The notes below the pieces were generated by a model that was not told where the DNA came from, searched no databases, and saw nothing but the letters and a program-made list of their open reading frames with translations. The position numbers were made by a program, and so were the translations under genes. Shown piece after piece: positions 36,901 through 51,900 of a DNA stretch of 64,000 bases (position 1 is the first letter of the stretch; each line of letters starts with the position of its first letter). Origin of the DNA: Antedon mediterranea. Its lineage: Eukaryota > Echinodermata > Crinoidea > Comatulida > Antedonidae. Location: the NCBI RefSeq assembly GCF_964355755.1, contig NC_092679.1, positions 19,460,932-19,524,931 of the forward strand, read 5' to 3'.

Positions 36901-39900
36901 AACTTCGCAGTACTGTACTACATTTTTCTCGATTTATAAAAACAACGTAGCCTACACCCGCCGCCATGGAAGGCAACAATACACCACCAACATAACGATC
37001 CAGCATGGTTGTCGTCTTTTTCACGCATGCTTTTCGTGACGTGAGGGACGAACTGATCGAAAGGTGAAGAGTTCATTCATTATGAAATAACGCGTAATTA
37101 AAAGGGAAAAAATCGTTTAGTTTTATTATTATCCATAAATATATCATTTATATCATGTATTATATTATAAATTAATTATTGTGATGCCTAACGTAACCCA
37201 TGCAGAGAAAAGCGTTAAATATAATAACCAAGAAATAGGAATGACCAATTTGATGACAATAGGCAATGTTAGGCGTTTTCTTTAAAATCAAAACCTGTGC
37301 CATACCATATTATTCACGCCAAGGTGTAACCCACAAATATTTGAATAACCAAACAATTCAGAATAAAGAACCACTTTATTCTGATGCAAGACAATATATT
37401 ATTACAGGCGAGGTTTAGGCGTTTTCTCTTTAACATACTATTGTTTTGTTTCTTAATATAATTATATTGGCCTCCTCCTGAAATGGTATGGGAGTTGCGA
37501 GAATATGCGAGCGAACAGCCAACATTTTAATCAGTTTACAGTGTGATGCTTTTCAAAACGCGCAACGTTTTCAACGCGTTGAACGCTATGGGATTCAATT
37601 GTTTAACGTCGTCAATGAACGGTCAACGGGTTCAACACATTCAACACGCTCTATTGTTAACGTATTCAAAACGCTTTTTGTACTTAAAAATGTAATGTTG
37701 TTCGATTTATAAAGATTTAAATTGGTTCATGGGTGTCGGACACGTCAAATTTTTTAGTTCTTTCAAATTACATTACAACAAACAATGGGACAATTATAAA
37801 ATAAAAACCAAAATAGAGAAACAATATTTTAACTTTATCTCTTGAATCTCGAACAGCTAAAAAATGTAGGCCTAAATAAAATTAATTACTTCGTCGTCAT
37901 TAACGATCGTTAAATACGTCATAACACACGTGGTGTTTTTCTTGAGGAAACCAGGGTGGCGGCCTCGTGTGTTGATGTCAGTAATTTCCACGTTGTTTGA
38001 TTTTACGACGTGAGATCGTGTTTTCCCCCGGAAGGCCTACAGTACAGTGTTAACTGTTAGACTTGGCATCGACCTTATTATTCGATGTTTTCCTTCACTA
38101 AACACTGGGAAATATCACTGTGTGTTTTATTTGGTAACTGTCCGTTCAATACTTAAAAATATATCTAAGCTTCATATATATTTTATTTATATTAAAATAT
38201 CTGGTAGTGACTGCCGATAGGTATTTTGCCTGTTGTTGTTACTGATCGTTCAGGCGTGCAATCGGCCAGTCTAGTGCTGCAGCAGCTAGCGTTGAAATAA
38301 CTAATTGTTTACTTGACATGCTGATAATGACTTTCGTTGAATAAACAACTAAACGTTGAAAGCCGTTCAACGCAACGCAAACACAACGCAACGACAACGT
38401 GTTGAATGCGTTGGGATTTTTGCAATAATTCTGTCCTGTACTGTATATCCAGATTATAGTGGGTAATAACAATAACCCCATTTTATTTGATCTTGTAATC
38501 ATTGTGCAATTTAAAGAATATTATGTATAGTTTAACAGCATTGTGTGTACAGTTTACCATTATCGGTGTAAATGCCTTCAATACAATTTTTTTAGTGACA
38601 TTTTCCGCCTGAAAAAATTGTTTTCTAATAAAAATAATAGTAATCCTTCTTATAGTGTTTATTGGATAATTCTTCCAAGCGCTTCACATTATTACCCCAG
38701 TATTTTTTTTTATCAAACACGTATGGAAACATACTCCCATAATGCAGCTAGTAATCAGCACAAAGTTGTGTCTTGATCAAATCAGGTACCCATTTATACA
38801 CCTGGGTGGAGTACATCCCCAATGTTTATTAGGTTTTCCTTTATGCCATTTTGTACTGTTCTAGTACTTCATTATAATATGATAAAGCCCCATTTCCTAC
38901 GTTTTTTTAGATTTAATTTAAGGTCACAAATTTAATACATTAATTGTAAAAATACATACTATACAGTATGTCCTATTGCGATAACTTTTTTCATCTTTAA
39001 ATGGTTTAAAATGTGAAAAATAAGTTGATTCTAATAATTGAAGCGTTCCACTCTAAATATTGGTAATATAATTTGGGAGCACATACAATAAGTTATTTAC
39101 TTGTGTATTGTGCAAATTTCATCAAAATTTGTATGCACAATTGATATTAAATTAAGCAATGTGCTATAACAGAAATGCAATCCACACTACCAAAAACTGA
39201 CAATTTCTTGTTTTCTAGAATTTTTTTTATTACGAAATAATTACTCGTATAAGAAGAATTTAGCCTTTAAGAAAAAGTCTGGTTTTTGCTGAATTTCTTG
39301 TTACAAAAATAGGAGAGTTTGGCTGTAATTTCTAATATCATTATACTACATTATAATCTGTATGTTTTTCAGTGTAGTTAATACTGTGTATAGCGTACTG
39401 TAACAGTACTGTATGTATATTTGTGTGTGTGTGTGTGAAAATAGCATATCTGAATACATTGGAATGTCTCTCTTGAGTTTATGTTGTAGGCATGATTTGG
39501 GATTTACGAAAGGTGACATAGTTAATGATGTGTGGCGTAAATCATGCTTGTGTTAAAGCAGCAAAAACTAATAAAACATAAAGGTCAGATTGCTGGGTGT
39601 TTAAATTATTATTCCATTTGATCTTTGCCAATTCGTTAGTATACTTGCAGTACATAAAAATATGTTTTAATTTTTATTCAGGTGTAATTTTTGTATTATC
39701 GTACAGTATATGAAGTACCGTATATTTCGGTGTATAAGTTGCACCTGTGTATAAGACGCACCCCCTAACTGAGAGTAAAATATCGGTATTTTTTATATCG
39801 TCTATGTATAAGACGCACTTTATATTTCATCATTTTAACAATGTTTTTTTTTAAATTGTAATCAATATTATTGTTTTAATATATTGTTATATCTACAACG

Positions 39901-42900
39901 GAGTCCTTTATTTAGGGTTTTTCTTACCTAGGCTCGGCCGCGCCCAGCCTCAACAAGTTCTTCTAACTTGTTATTCATGAGTTTCGCACCTGCAACATCG
40001 AGTGCATGACCGTGTGTGTAACACGCACGTGTGTGGGCTAGCCTCGCTCGATCATTTCGAGAGGGCGTACGTTTTCACGGACAATCGTATTCGATTAGTA
40101 TCTATGTATCCGAAAAGTGTATACGCTAGGTCCATGCTATAATCAACTGGAGAATATACTAGTCGAATACCATAGACCATGTGGCCGCCAAGAAGGGCTT
40201 GCGCTGGGGGTACGGCGGTCGACGATCGTGCGTATAACTATAAATAAATACTATTCCAATCGTAAACGTTTACAAATGAAATTTTATCGGAGCGCCTAAA
40301 ACAGCTCCATAATGAACAAATATTTTCATCATATTTAGTATATATAACATCACGCTAAAATGCCTTGAAAACTAGGCAGAAGCAGGTTGCCGTTACGTTA
40401 GTACACTGTAGCTAGCCTAGGCTAGGCCTAGCCAACGAGGTGACGATATGTAGGCTACAATCTGTGTGGTGTGAGGCATAATGTTCGGTGTATAAGACGC
40501 ACCCTTAATTTAGAGGGCAAATTTGCGTGTCAAAAGTGCGACTTACACACTGAAATATATGGTATGTAGCACCATAGGGCCTGGAAATTCGGAGTGGGAT
40601 TATACTTGGATTTATTGCATAATTCAATGTATTTATCAAAGCCTTATTCTCTCTAGCTTAAATTAGGCGTTGCGATTACTGTATATTCAAACGTGGGATT
40701 ATTAATAATTAAAATCCAATTCACAATTATGCATTTGTCAATTGTATGACCAACTATACGACCCCGGGAGAGGTGCATCATTTGTCCAATGTGAATCATA
40801 CCTTAGGAATACCATGGCACACCTCTACGTCAAAAATTGACTTGCCTTTAGGTGACCATGACGCACCCATTTTGACGCCTTGTGACCAAGTTTTTCATGG
40901 GGTAGTGACGGACATTGACACACCATTGTTCATTGATGTAACATACCATTTAGGTTTTTCACACACTGCTGCATCAATAATTATTTGTAAATGATACCTT
41001 AAACGGAACTTAAATACTGTAAATGTATTTTTTATAGCCTATGTATTGTACAATAGTTTAATCAATTATGTTGTTAGATAAATAAGCCTCCATTAAATTG
41101 TTAATTAAATTATTAATTAAAATAGAGATCCTACTGTAGGCCATTGTATCTCCTATATAACCCATTGAAATTGTTGAAAGCAATTTCATTCAACAAAAAT
41201 TAATTCATTTTACAAATCCCAAAAGTACAATTTCATATAATTCTCAAGATAAATTGTTATTTCAAAGTGAAAAATTGTATATATTTTTTTTATTTCCTGA
41301 AACATATTTAAGAATGTTTCAAATGTCTAGGGGCATGTTTGTCCCTTTTTCTATGACTCAATATTGAGGAATTCTGAATTCTTTTTGGTTCAATTTGAGT
41401 CTTGTTTCACTCTCTCATAATTCATCTATAAATTGTTAAGATTCCCCTAATAATTTGTCAATACAACAAGAACAAATCAATCCCTGAAGATTTTTTTTAC
41501 AAAATAATTATTAACCTGTATCTACACTATTAAACTTTATGTCACAAAAAAATATGATGTGCCCAATGATGATGATATATCACTGCCATATTTGGGATAT
41601 CACTACCATATATTTGGGCACATCAAACTTTTTTTTGTCAAGCTAGTTTGATAGTGTAGACAGCAAGCTTAAGACAAAGTTGTATACATGTGGTCTTGTA
41701 CTAATTGGTTTAACAAATTAGTTTTATACAAAGAGAATCTAAATTGCATTTATATTTTACAGGGTTGTCCAACCTTTGATAAAATATATGTATATTTTTT
41801 GTTTAATGTATTTTTTTATAATTATAGCAAAATAATTATTAACTGCAATATATACAAAGTTTGGTATGTACAGAGGTTTCCTATATTATGGTCTCGTACT
41901 AAAGGACAAAATTAGTTTGATACTATAAGTGGATCAATAACATAAAGTGAAACCACATTTAGAGGTTCCAATTATTATTTATATATTTCCAAAGTAGTCT
42001 AAACTTCTGATACTGTAGAACAATTTCACCAGTTTTTTAGCACTGCAATTTGCATTAAAAAAATATATTGTTCTAGCCAAGATGCAAGGTGGAACTACTG
42101 TACATTTAATACGTTAATTCTTCATACACCTTCGTACAAACATGGAGGTATGGTTTTCCAGCAATATTATCATTGATGTAATTTGCATTTTTAATTCCAT
42201 ATTTATTAAACTGTAGTACAGTAGGCTTTATTGGAAATTGCTATCTCCTGAGTTCCCATAAATATACAATTGTGGGATTACCTACTCAAAAGAACACACC
42301 TTTTGACCTATTAGTGTTAAATACAACAGTTATATTTATCTCTGTCTGATCAGTGATAGTACCATTTTGGTATTTCACAATAGTATAAAAGAGTATAATA
42401 GCTACCTGTGTGTTTTGGAAATTGAACAGGTCCTGCTAAGTAAAAAGTATTTTTATTAAGTACTGTCTAAATACGATATTGAAAGAAGGTGTTTGTATAG
42501 CATTTGGATGGGGTTGTGCCATGCTTTAACAGTTTTATTGTGAACTTGTACTTAGACAATACAAGCGTACTGACAAGGTAAAGCAGGGTTATCAGGTATT
42601 GTTACCCCTTGCAGGGGTTTATTTAAGGTTGCGAGTGAAAATAGAAGTTGATGGGAAGATAAAAGTAAGAAGTGCAAGTGGCCCCAGTAGGTTCTAACAC
42701 CAAATTCCATATATGAATCTCCTTCTTTGCCCCAGTGTCTATATTGTATCAAAGATATTCTTATTTTCATAAAATTCTTTTACCAGCAATAATTGTTTTG
42801 TTCTTGGTATTACTCGAACACCAAATACTATAATGAATCTCCTTTTTTGCCCCAGTGTCTATATCGTATCAAAGATATTCTTATTTTCGCTAAATTCTTT

Positions 42901-45900
42901 TACCAGCAATAATTGTTTTGTTCTTTGTAACTCGAACACCAAATACTATAATAAATCTTAATCTTTGTCCCAGTGTCTATATCGTATCAAAAGAACAGTA
43001 TTCTTTTTTTCGCTGAATTTTACCAGCAATAATTGTTTTGCTCTTGTTATTAAAACTCACTCTAAAACCAAATTCTATATGAATCTCCTTCTTTGCCCCC
43101 AGTGTCTATATCATATCAAATATATTCTTATTTTCGCTAAATTGTTTACCAGCAATAATTGTTTTGCTTGTTAAACTTTCTCTTCATAAACCTGGGTCAA
43201 AACACAGGATTTGAGAATGATTTTGTTTGTCAAATACTGTACAATATACAAACACATGAGGCTTTAAAGTCTCAAAAAGACATGACTTACATATTTTTTT
43301 ACTGTGGACTCTTGACATTTTAAAAGAGGATCTTATATAAACAAAGCTGTTTGGTGTTTTTATGAGGAATATGTTCAAACTTACAGTATGTAATCTAATA
43401 TTCTTTCTAATCTTTTTCTTGATCAACAAGCCATTGCAAGGAATTCATTTTTCACACAAGGTATCTTTATACTAGATAAATAGCTTTACATTTTTTGCAT
43501 GGCCCCCTTTTTTTTAATCGTTTTTTTACGAAAGTTTCATCGTAAATTAATTGTGTATTTTATTATTTCAATTTTTTTATTTTAATTGGCATTGCACACT
43601 ATTTTTATCTGTATTAAACTATATTTTTATATAATTTATTTTTATATTTTAAGTACAGTACCTTCTTCTATGTACCTAGACGATTTCATGTGTAGAAGTT
43701 TGCTTGCCATATGTCCCTCTAAATGTTAAGCAGTTTTTAGTATGGCCTACAAGAGCTGTTGTAACTAAAGTTATTAGGGAGGTTCCGCAACCTTACAAAT
43801 ATGATAACGAAAACGGATACGTCATATATTTGTGAAACTTTTGAGCTGATCCCCATTTCATATTCGTAAAGCGTATTCGTGTTGACGAATATCACCAGTC
43901 ATATTCGTAACTACAAAACGAGTATAGTTTTTGATCTATTTTGTACATTTTGCATTTGAATTAGGAATGATTCATGATTATAATATAATTATAGATTTAT
44001 TGAAAGTAATTTACTAAAGTAATTTACTAAAATGCCAGGTCAATTTAGATAAATAGCAGTTTTTAAAGTCCTCACTCGCTTTGATGTTACGCTAGGCCTA
44101 CAGTAGGCAGCCAAGCACCAAGCAACACGTACCTGCGCTTCGCTCAAATTTACCGCAGTCATATTTTGGACGCGCCTCAATATTTGGTTGCCATGCGAAA
44201 CAGATTTTTTTATGACTTACGAAAACGAATACGTGTGCGTGATGTATCTGTTGTCGTTATCGTATTCGTAAGATTGCGAAACCTCCCTATTGTTTCTTTT
44301 TTAAAAGTGCACTTTGTGTATTTTGTTATTGTTATTTGTTAGAGACGTTTAACAATGTAGTACAATATAACAAAATTCATTTCCACATTTCCCCTCTAAG
44401 TCTAAATGAGACTTGTTTAAACTATATCAGTCAATGCTATTATTAGTTTAGTTGTATTTGAAAAAAGTAATGTGCCCTATATTTATTTTAAAAGTGCACT
44501 TTGTGTATTTGTTTTAATTGTTATTTGTTACAGACGTTTTAACAATGTAGTACCCTACATACTGTATACATTATTCTCTACTCAGAGAATAGTATTATTG
44601 TGTAGAGGAAGAATTACAGTATAACAAAATTCCATTTACAAATTTCCCCTCTAACCTGTTTAACTATATCAGTCAATGCTAGAGTTATAATACTGTATTG
44701 AAAGACATCCATAAACACCTATTAATACACCTGTAGACAGTTATATTGGGTCAGATAATCTTTGTATGCACACATCGATTGAATGTCTTTATAGTGTTCA
44801 ATTCTAATTGTATTAATTTTGCTGGTGTGTCATTACATGCTATTGTTAGTTTGGTCTAATGAGCTCTTTTCAATGGGCAGAGACAATAGAGACTTCAATT
44901 TAAGACCTACAACCTATTTGTCATTCATCGTAGCCTGGATCTACAGTAGAATCCATAAAAACTATGTCATATTATCATTATTTGATGCCCAAAATAACTA
45001 TGTCAAATAACTTGGTCATCTATGTCATCGAAAATCGAAAGCTCTTTTCAGTAATGCCTCACTGCAAATAATTTTCAAAACCAGAAAAATCCCAAATTGT
45101 TACCTCCTTTAAAATGCATTCTAAGTAATATAACCAGACATTCTCCCCAGAGCCTTAAGAAAGTTGATCATATTTAATTATCCATTAATTGATTTTATCA
45201 TAAAATATTCTTAGGGGATTTGATTTATTTTTGACTAATTTTTAATGTTTATCTTAAATGGCATGATCACCAGTTTGTTTTATTATGAATATACTTTATA
45301 TGAACACTTTGCTCTTATGGCCTAAATCTCCAATGATGAAATTCAAACATGATGGCAATTATTGCAATGGTCATTTTACTGACTGATTTTGTTACAATTT
45401 TTTTTCCATGCACTGCATGTTTAAATTTATACTAAAGCTCTGTTCACACTATCAAACTTTATGTGAACAAAAATGTGATGTCATATCACTACCATAAATT
45501 TGGGTATTTGGGCATATCACACTTTTTTTTGTCAAACTAGTACTTTAATAGTGTAGACAGAGCTTTAAACTTTGTTCCGACGCGTAGTATTTCTTGTTTT
45601 CCATTTCTTTACAATCATCATTGAGAGTATATATTTTAATTTGTATATTTATTGCAGAAACATGTACGCAGACGATAATCCCACTAATTTGTAAATTTTG
45701 TGAGACTGCCATGATACAAGAGGATGCTACGCTACCAACCGTTGCGAGACAGTTTGGAAAGTTATCTCACGGTTTATCAGGTACAGAAACCTGTTTCTGT
45801 TAATCCAGTTAATTACTCTGTTAATTACAGCCATTTTTTAAGTGTTAACATACTTGTCTGTAAAAATGATGTTATTGATATTTTGCCTAAAAACCAATAA

Positions 45901-48900
45901 ATGGACTGATTATGTTTAAATAACATACCATATTTACCGGGAGTTTATTATTCAGGAGGATTTCTACCAAATAAAAATGTGTTTTAATACTAATATTGTA
46001 TATCATATGTATGTGGCGGGGCGTTAATTTTAAGAAAGAAAGAAATAAACATCCCGGGCGTTTATTCCAAATGATGTTCATTTATTCGAGGGAAGCGTTT
46101 ATTCAAAGCAGGGCATTTATTTGATTAAATATGGTAGTATAAAACTGACAAATAACAAGAAAGAAGCCATGATTCGACGTTTCTATCTTTATTTGATCAT
46201 TATCAGGAATTATTGCCTAGTATATGTTTTAGTTTTTATATTGCTTATAAATATTATCTGTTATATGATATGTAATAGATTATCTCTTCAAGGTATAATC
46301 ATAACCATCAAATTTGATTTTTTTTGTGTATGATGTTATAATTTGTTGTGTCTAATTTGTGTCTATTTTGTTTTTATTTAGTTAACCTAAATGAAGAACA
46401 GAAAGCATGGATGATGAGTTTCTATTGTAAACTATGTTTACTTGGTCTTAATAATAAAAATAAAGATAATGGAATACAGGTAGGCAAATTTATCTATTAC
46501 TTCTCTCCCATATCATTTATATCAAAAATACATAGTTTACATACCCTAAGAACAACACTGAACAACATTAGGTTTGATATTGATAAAAAAGACTTTTTGG
46601 CACACATAGCAACAGCTCAGGTGTAGGTATGATTTATTTTTCAATCTGTTATGGATAGCTATACGAATACCCATATTTTCAATTCTTCAAACAAGTTTCT
46701 CAACTCAATAATAATAATGATAATAATAATAATAATAATACCCAGATTTTTGTTAACTCTTTATTACTTGATAATATTTAAATTGTTTTGTTCCAGCAAA
46801 ACTTATTTTTGAGAAATAACAACTTGTCCATATTATAAAACTTCTTTCGTTCACTGTTCATTCATTTTTATTTTATTACTATGTTTATGAAGGCAAAAGA
46901 TCCACCAGTATTAACAAAGGTGAAAGAATCTTGATAAGTTTGATGTGTGGTTAGGTTTTGGAGCTTTTTGTTTGGCCATTGAATCTGTGGCATGGCAGAT
47001 TCAGGGTGATAATTGGAAGGTCATTGGCGGTCTGTGGATATAGTTCTTTTGCTTGTTTATGGCCTTCTCTGAATCCGCCACTGATCATCATCGTTAACAT
47101 TATTAAAGATTGATGTTTTTTAATAACTAAAGCTCTGTCTACTCTATCAAACTTTATGTGAAAAATATGTGACCATATATGGAAATACTACCGTATTTGG
47201 GCAGACCAGTACCATATTTGCGCACATCACACATTTTTTGTCGAACTAGTTTGATAGTGGAGACAGCTTTATAATATGTGTATGATTTTAACCTGATTGA
47301 AGTGTCTCTCAATAAGTGTATTAAGTATAATACAGTACATTTTGTTTCAGCAATTGTATTAAATGTCATACTAATTTAATAATTCACTTATTATAAGATT
47401 TGTATCACTGTTTTGTGCTTAATTAAAAATATATTTGCTTTTTTTTATATAAGAATAATCTTAGAAACAATATCATAATTGAAACTTTGCACCATAGAGC
47501 AGATGTTTTGCCCTGCGTAATTGTTTCCAATAAATGTACAATTAATTATAGAGTTGGGACTCGAACCCACAACTTCCAGATCACTGGCCTGACGTTCATA
47601 CCGCCGATCATCAAGCTTGCGCTGATGATATCATAAGTATATTCATCACTATTATTTTATCAATATCATCTCTAATAATCAGATTTGGAAGTTATTAAAC
47701 CATGTATAGTATTACTCTGCTATCATTTTCGTTTTCCGCTCCATCTTCCTGGAGAGAGAAATTTGAGCTTGTATATTATTAAATTGTGTATTCTTACATT
47801 ACAGAGTCCGCCAGTTTTACCAATTTATACTGATGAAGATAGATATATAGAGTGTAGAATAGCTTCGGCCTTTAATATACCTGTAAGTATTTCTCGGAAA
47901 GTAGTTAATATTTAACTTAAGCGCTTATAATTACTGTCATGTGATCTATTACGAAATAGTTAATGTCTGGAAGTTTTTCACAAAGCTTAATTAAAAGACA
48001 AAGTACACAAATATAGAGCCATGGGAATTAAATAATATGGTTCTCATCCACAAATTTCAGAAAAGTATTCGATTGACTAGATTTTAATCACATGCGCACA
48101 CACTTGCGTCCCATCATCTAGTGCTCAAACATACCAAGGACGCTGAACTTGCCTTACCAAGATAGGAACTCGTAACAGTCCTTTGATCTTATGTCTGGCT
48201 GCCACAAATACCAACAGTACCTGTATATGTAATATTTTCCACGGCGTGGTGTCTGTTTTGAGGAAGCTATTTATTGGCCAATCAAAAATCAGAGGGGGAA
48301 TGGTACTAATCGTGTCGTAGCGACAGATAAACCCTATGATTTTGGAGCTCGGTGTCCTGTTGTTAGATTGTCTTAAACATATATTGAATAATGCATTCTA
48401 TAATAGAGAGGTTTCGCAATCTTACGAATACGATAACGAAAACGGATACGTCACGCACACGTATTCGTTTTCGTAAGCCATAAAAAAATCTGTTTCGCAT
48501 GGCAACGAAATATTGAGGGCGCATCCAAAATATGACTGCGGTAAATTTGAGCGAAGCGCGGGTACGTGTTGCTTGGTGCTTGGCTGCCTAGGCCTAGCGT
48601 AACATCAAAGCGAGTGAGGACTTTAAAAACTGCTATTTATCAAAATTGACCTGGCATTTTAGTAAATTACTTTAGTAAATTACTTTCAATAAATCTATAA
48701 TTATATTATAATCATGAATCATTCCTGATTCAAATGCAAAATGTGCAAAATAGATCAAAAACTATACTCGTTTTGTAGTTACGAATATCACTGGTGATAT
48801 TCGTCAACACGAATACGCTTTACGAATATGAAATGAGGATCAGCTTAAAAGTTTCACAAATGTATGACGTATCCGTTTTCGTTATCGTATTCGTAAGGTT

Positions 48901-51900
48901 GCTAAACCTCCCTATTGGCCTAATTTTTCCATTTAAATTATATTGAAATATTGTTTTGTTATTTCAGTGTATGGTCTTGTTTGCTGGTGCTCGTAACTTC
49001 AAAAGAGAACTTCATGGAACCTTTGCCAGTCTCTGTGATGACCCACATCCTATGGTCAGGTCAACTATAGCCACTGGGTTTCATGAGGTCAGTGAAGCCA
49101 ACTTTATGGCTATGTTAAAGGATGTCTCTTGAATAAATGTGTTCATTGAATAAATATTCTTCAACTTGACTGGACAGATACCACTTTCACATTGTCTAGA
49201 AAAGTTCCAGTTTACGCACACTGCGAGGCATTAACGTCAGGCATTAACGCCGATGTGGGGGTGTGGGGGCATTAACACCGGTCTTGGGGGCTGAGGGAAT
49301 TAACACCGGCCTTTTGTTTGGTGTGTGCCCCAAGGTGTGTGCTAGGCAATCTTAAAGGTGTAAATCTCTGTCAACACTATAAAACTTTATGTGCCCATAT
49401 ATATGGACACAATGATGTCATATCACTACCATAATATTTGGGCACATCGCACTTTTTTTCTCAAACTAATTTGATAGTGAGGCATAGCTTATTGGTCCAT
49501 AACAATTTGTACTTTTACCTACAGTGTCTTATTATTATATAATTTGTTTTCATCCATAGATTGCTAAGCTATTGGGTAATAATGTCTCATTGATTCAGGG
49601 TGAACTGATCAATCTGCTCAAAGATGAATCTGTTGATGTAAGTACATCCTTAAGTTAACTCTCCCGAATCTGAACCACTTTGGGCCGGCCCAAAATGCTT
49701 ACTTATTTTGGCCTTAGCCGTTTTAGGGCTGTTGGGGCCCTGTTCTCCCCATCAGTTTGGTCCATTCTTTGAATGAGTGTTTCTTGGGTCTTCCACAAAA
49801 TTACATTAATAATTAGTTGTTACTGTTTTGAACCTTAAGACAATTTTGTTGGTTTTGGAGAGTTTTTGATATTCAGGGTATCCAGTTCGGAGGAAGTCAA
49901 TTTCCAACTACTACACTACTATAGTACAAATAATTTGTCGGTGTTCGTGGAACTAGAATCCGACCGCAACTGTGCCTTGAATTGATTGAGGAGGCAAATT
50001 CCCAATGTTCCCGCATAATAAATTAACATGGCGTAACTAACTATGAAATCCCTAATTATAAATATGATCGCTCTCTATCAATAAGTTAAATTAATGTTGT
50101 ATTGTTTTCTTGCGTTTTAAATACATGCATACTAATTATGGAATGACCTTTCAAATTTCTTTGACCACATCATCTTGTAACTTTAATCTCTGTTCACACT
50201 ATCAAACTTTATGTGACAAAAGAAATGTGATGTGCCCATATGGACATGATGATGTCATATCACTACAATATTTGGGAACAACAAACTTTTTTTTATCAAA
50301 TTTTTTGGACCACATCGTCTTGTAAAGCTCTGTCTACACTATCAAACTTTATGTGACAAAAACATGTGATGTACCCATATATGGACATGATGATGTCATT
50401 TCACTGCCATATTTAAGCATATCACTACCATATTTGGGCACATCACACTTTTTTTGTCAAACTAATTTGATTGTGTAGACAGAGCTTTACAAAGAATGGT
50501 GTTGATTTTCTTTGTTTTTTACAGGTGTTACAGGGCCTTGTTTCTCACCTGCCTGAGACATTGCAGATGTTTGCAAAGAGCAGCGGCAACGTAGTAACGG
50601 AATCAAAGGTAATTTGATCATTAATTAATTAAAGGAGATGTTTTCTCAAGGACCTATGTGTTCAGCCTATTTCTATATCAATACGCTTTATCGTTGTTAG
50701 ACATCGTTCTACTATTTGAGAATGCCAAGAATGCTTCTCACGGTAATAAGCTTAACACAGGCGTAGTAATGCGTAGGGAATGGTTGATTGCAGGCGCCAT
50801 CTGGTTGGTTCCTCTCCTTGAAGAATCATTTATCTCACTGCGATAACATTAGAGTTGACGATCTAGCCTTCAGCTATAAGATCATTGAATTTAATATTGT
50901 TTTAAGTATCATTTTTTGTTGGCTGGGTCACCCTCTTAAAATACAGTGAAATAACATCACTATTAAAGTGTTTCTTTAATAGGAGATTCTACTGTGTATA
51001 GGTCAAAATATTAAAAAATAAAAAATTGTTATCTTCCATATCTTTATTTTCAACTATGCATTCATAATTATACAAAATAATCATATCCACTTTCAATTGA
51101 CTTCTATTTTTTAAAAAGCAATTATCAGGTAAATACAATCTTGTTCTTGCTAGATATTTGGTTTTGGGTTTAGCAATGTGGTACACTGTCGCCGGGTAAG
51201 ATTAAACGCTAGTGTACGATTGCAATGCCTGTCTGTAGATTATGCACAGATTAGATAGTATATATACCACTAATGTTTCAGATTGTGCATGAGATAATAT
51301 ACTAAACTATAATTCAACTATGACTTTGTTTACATTTGAAACACACTTTTTTGATTTGGACATTTTTGTGACATGGGACTCTGAGATCGATAGATTTAGT
51401 ACTGTAAGATTTTTTAAAGTGACAACTTTCATTTTTCCATGGAAGTGCCAATGACACACCTAAAGAAATGGCGTGTTCAGACCCTTTGAAACACCGATTC
51501 TCGCCAGATCACCGAAGTTAAGCAACGTTGGGCCTGGTTAGAGCTTGGATGGGGGACCATCTGGGAATACCGGGTGCTGTATATAGAGCTGGGGTCCCAT
51601 TAGGGATTTGAAATCAACACTACTGACTCTTATGGCAGCCCCTGCATCTAGTATCTGCCTCAGACGTATTGGCCCATGCCTTTCCTCTGGTCAAGGTGTG
51701 CACTGGACGACAGAAGCCCTTTATCAATGTTAGGACCAATCAAGGTGCTTAAACAGTCCTGGCTTAGTTTCTTTCATCCATCATTCAGATGAATGTAAAA
51801 CTATTTGACAGACGTCAGCCATAATAATAGGGCAAACACATACTGTATCTATCATTCTAGGTTGTTTAGCAATAGCATTACAGACACTACTCTTTATCAT

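Larger units (their letters stand above)
33831..45657 (+). other. PPP4R4 intron 8, 11.8 kb, largest in the window
   Basis: It holds a TAATTACTGCAGTAAAAT array, a 4.1-kb transposon dimer, an 845-bp TA-flanked element, two MITE-1s, a four-unit 120-bp tandem repeat, a 511-bp transposon and a direct duplication. Stretches 38450-39715, 41670-42690 and 44700-45430 contain nothing recognised. An unassigned 82-codon open frame at 40746-40994 has no detectable family. Confidence 0.85.

Noticed and set aside
51470-51590. Functional 5S rRNA gene
   Set aside because: The 5' third is degraded, the terminal stem cannot form and no T-run terminator follows.
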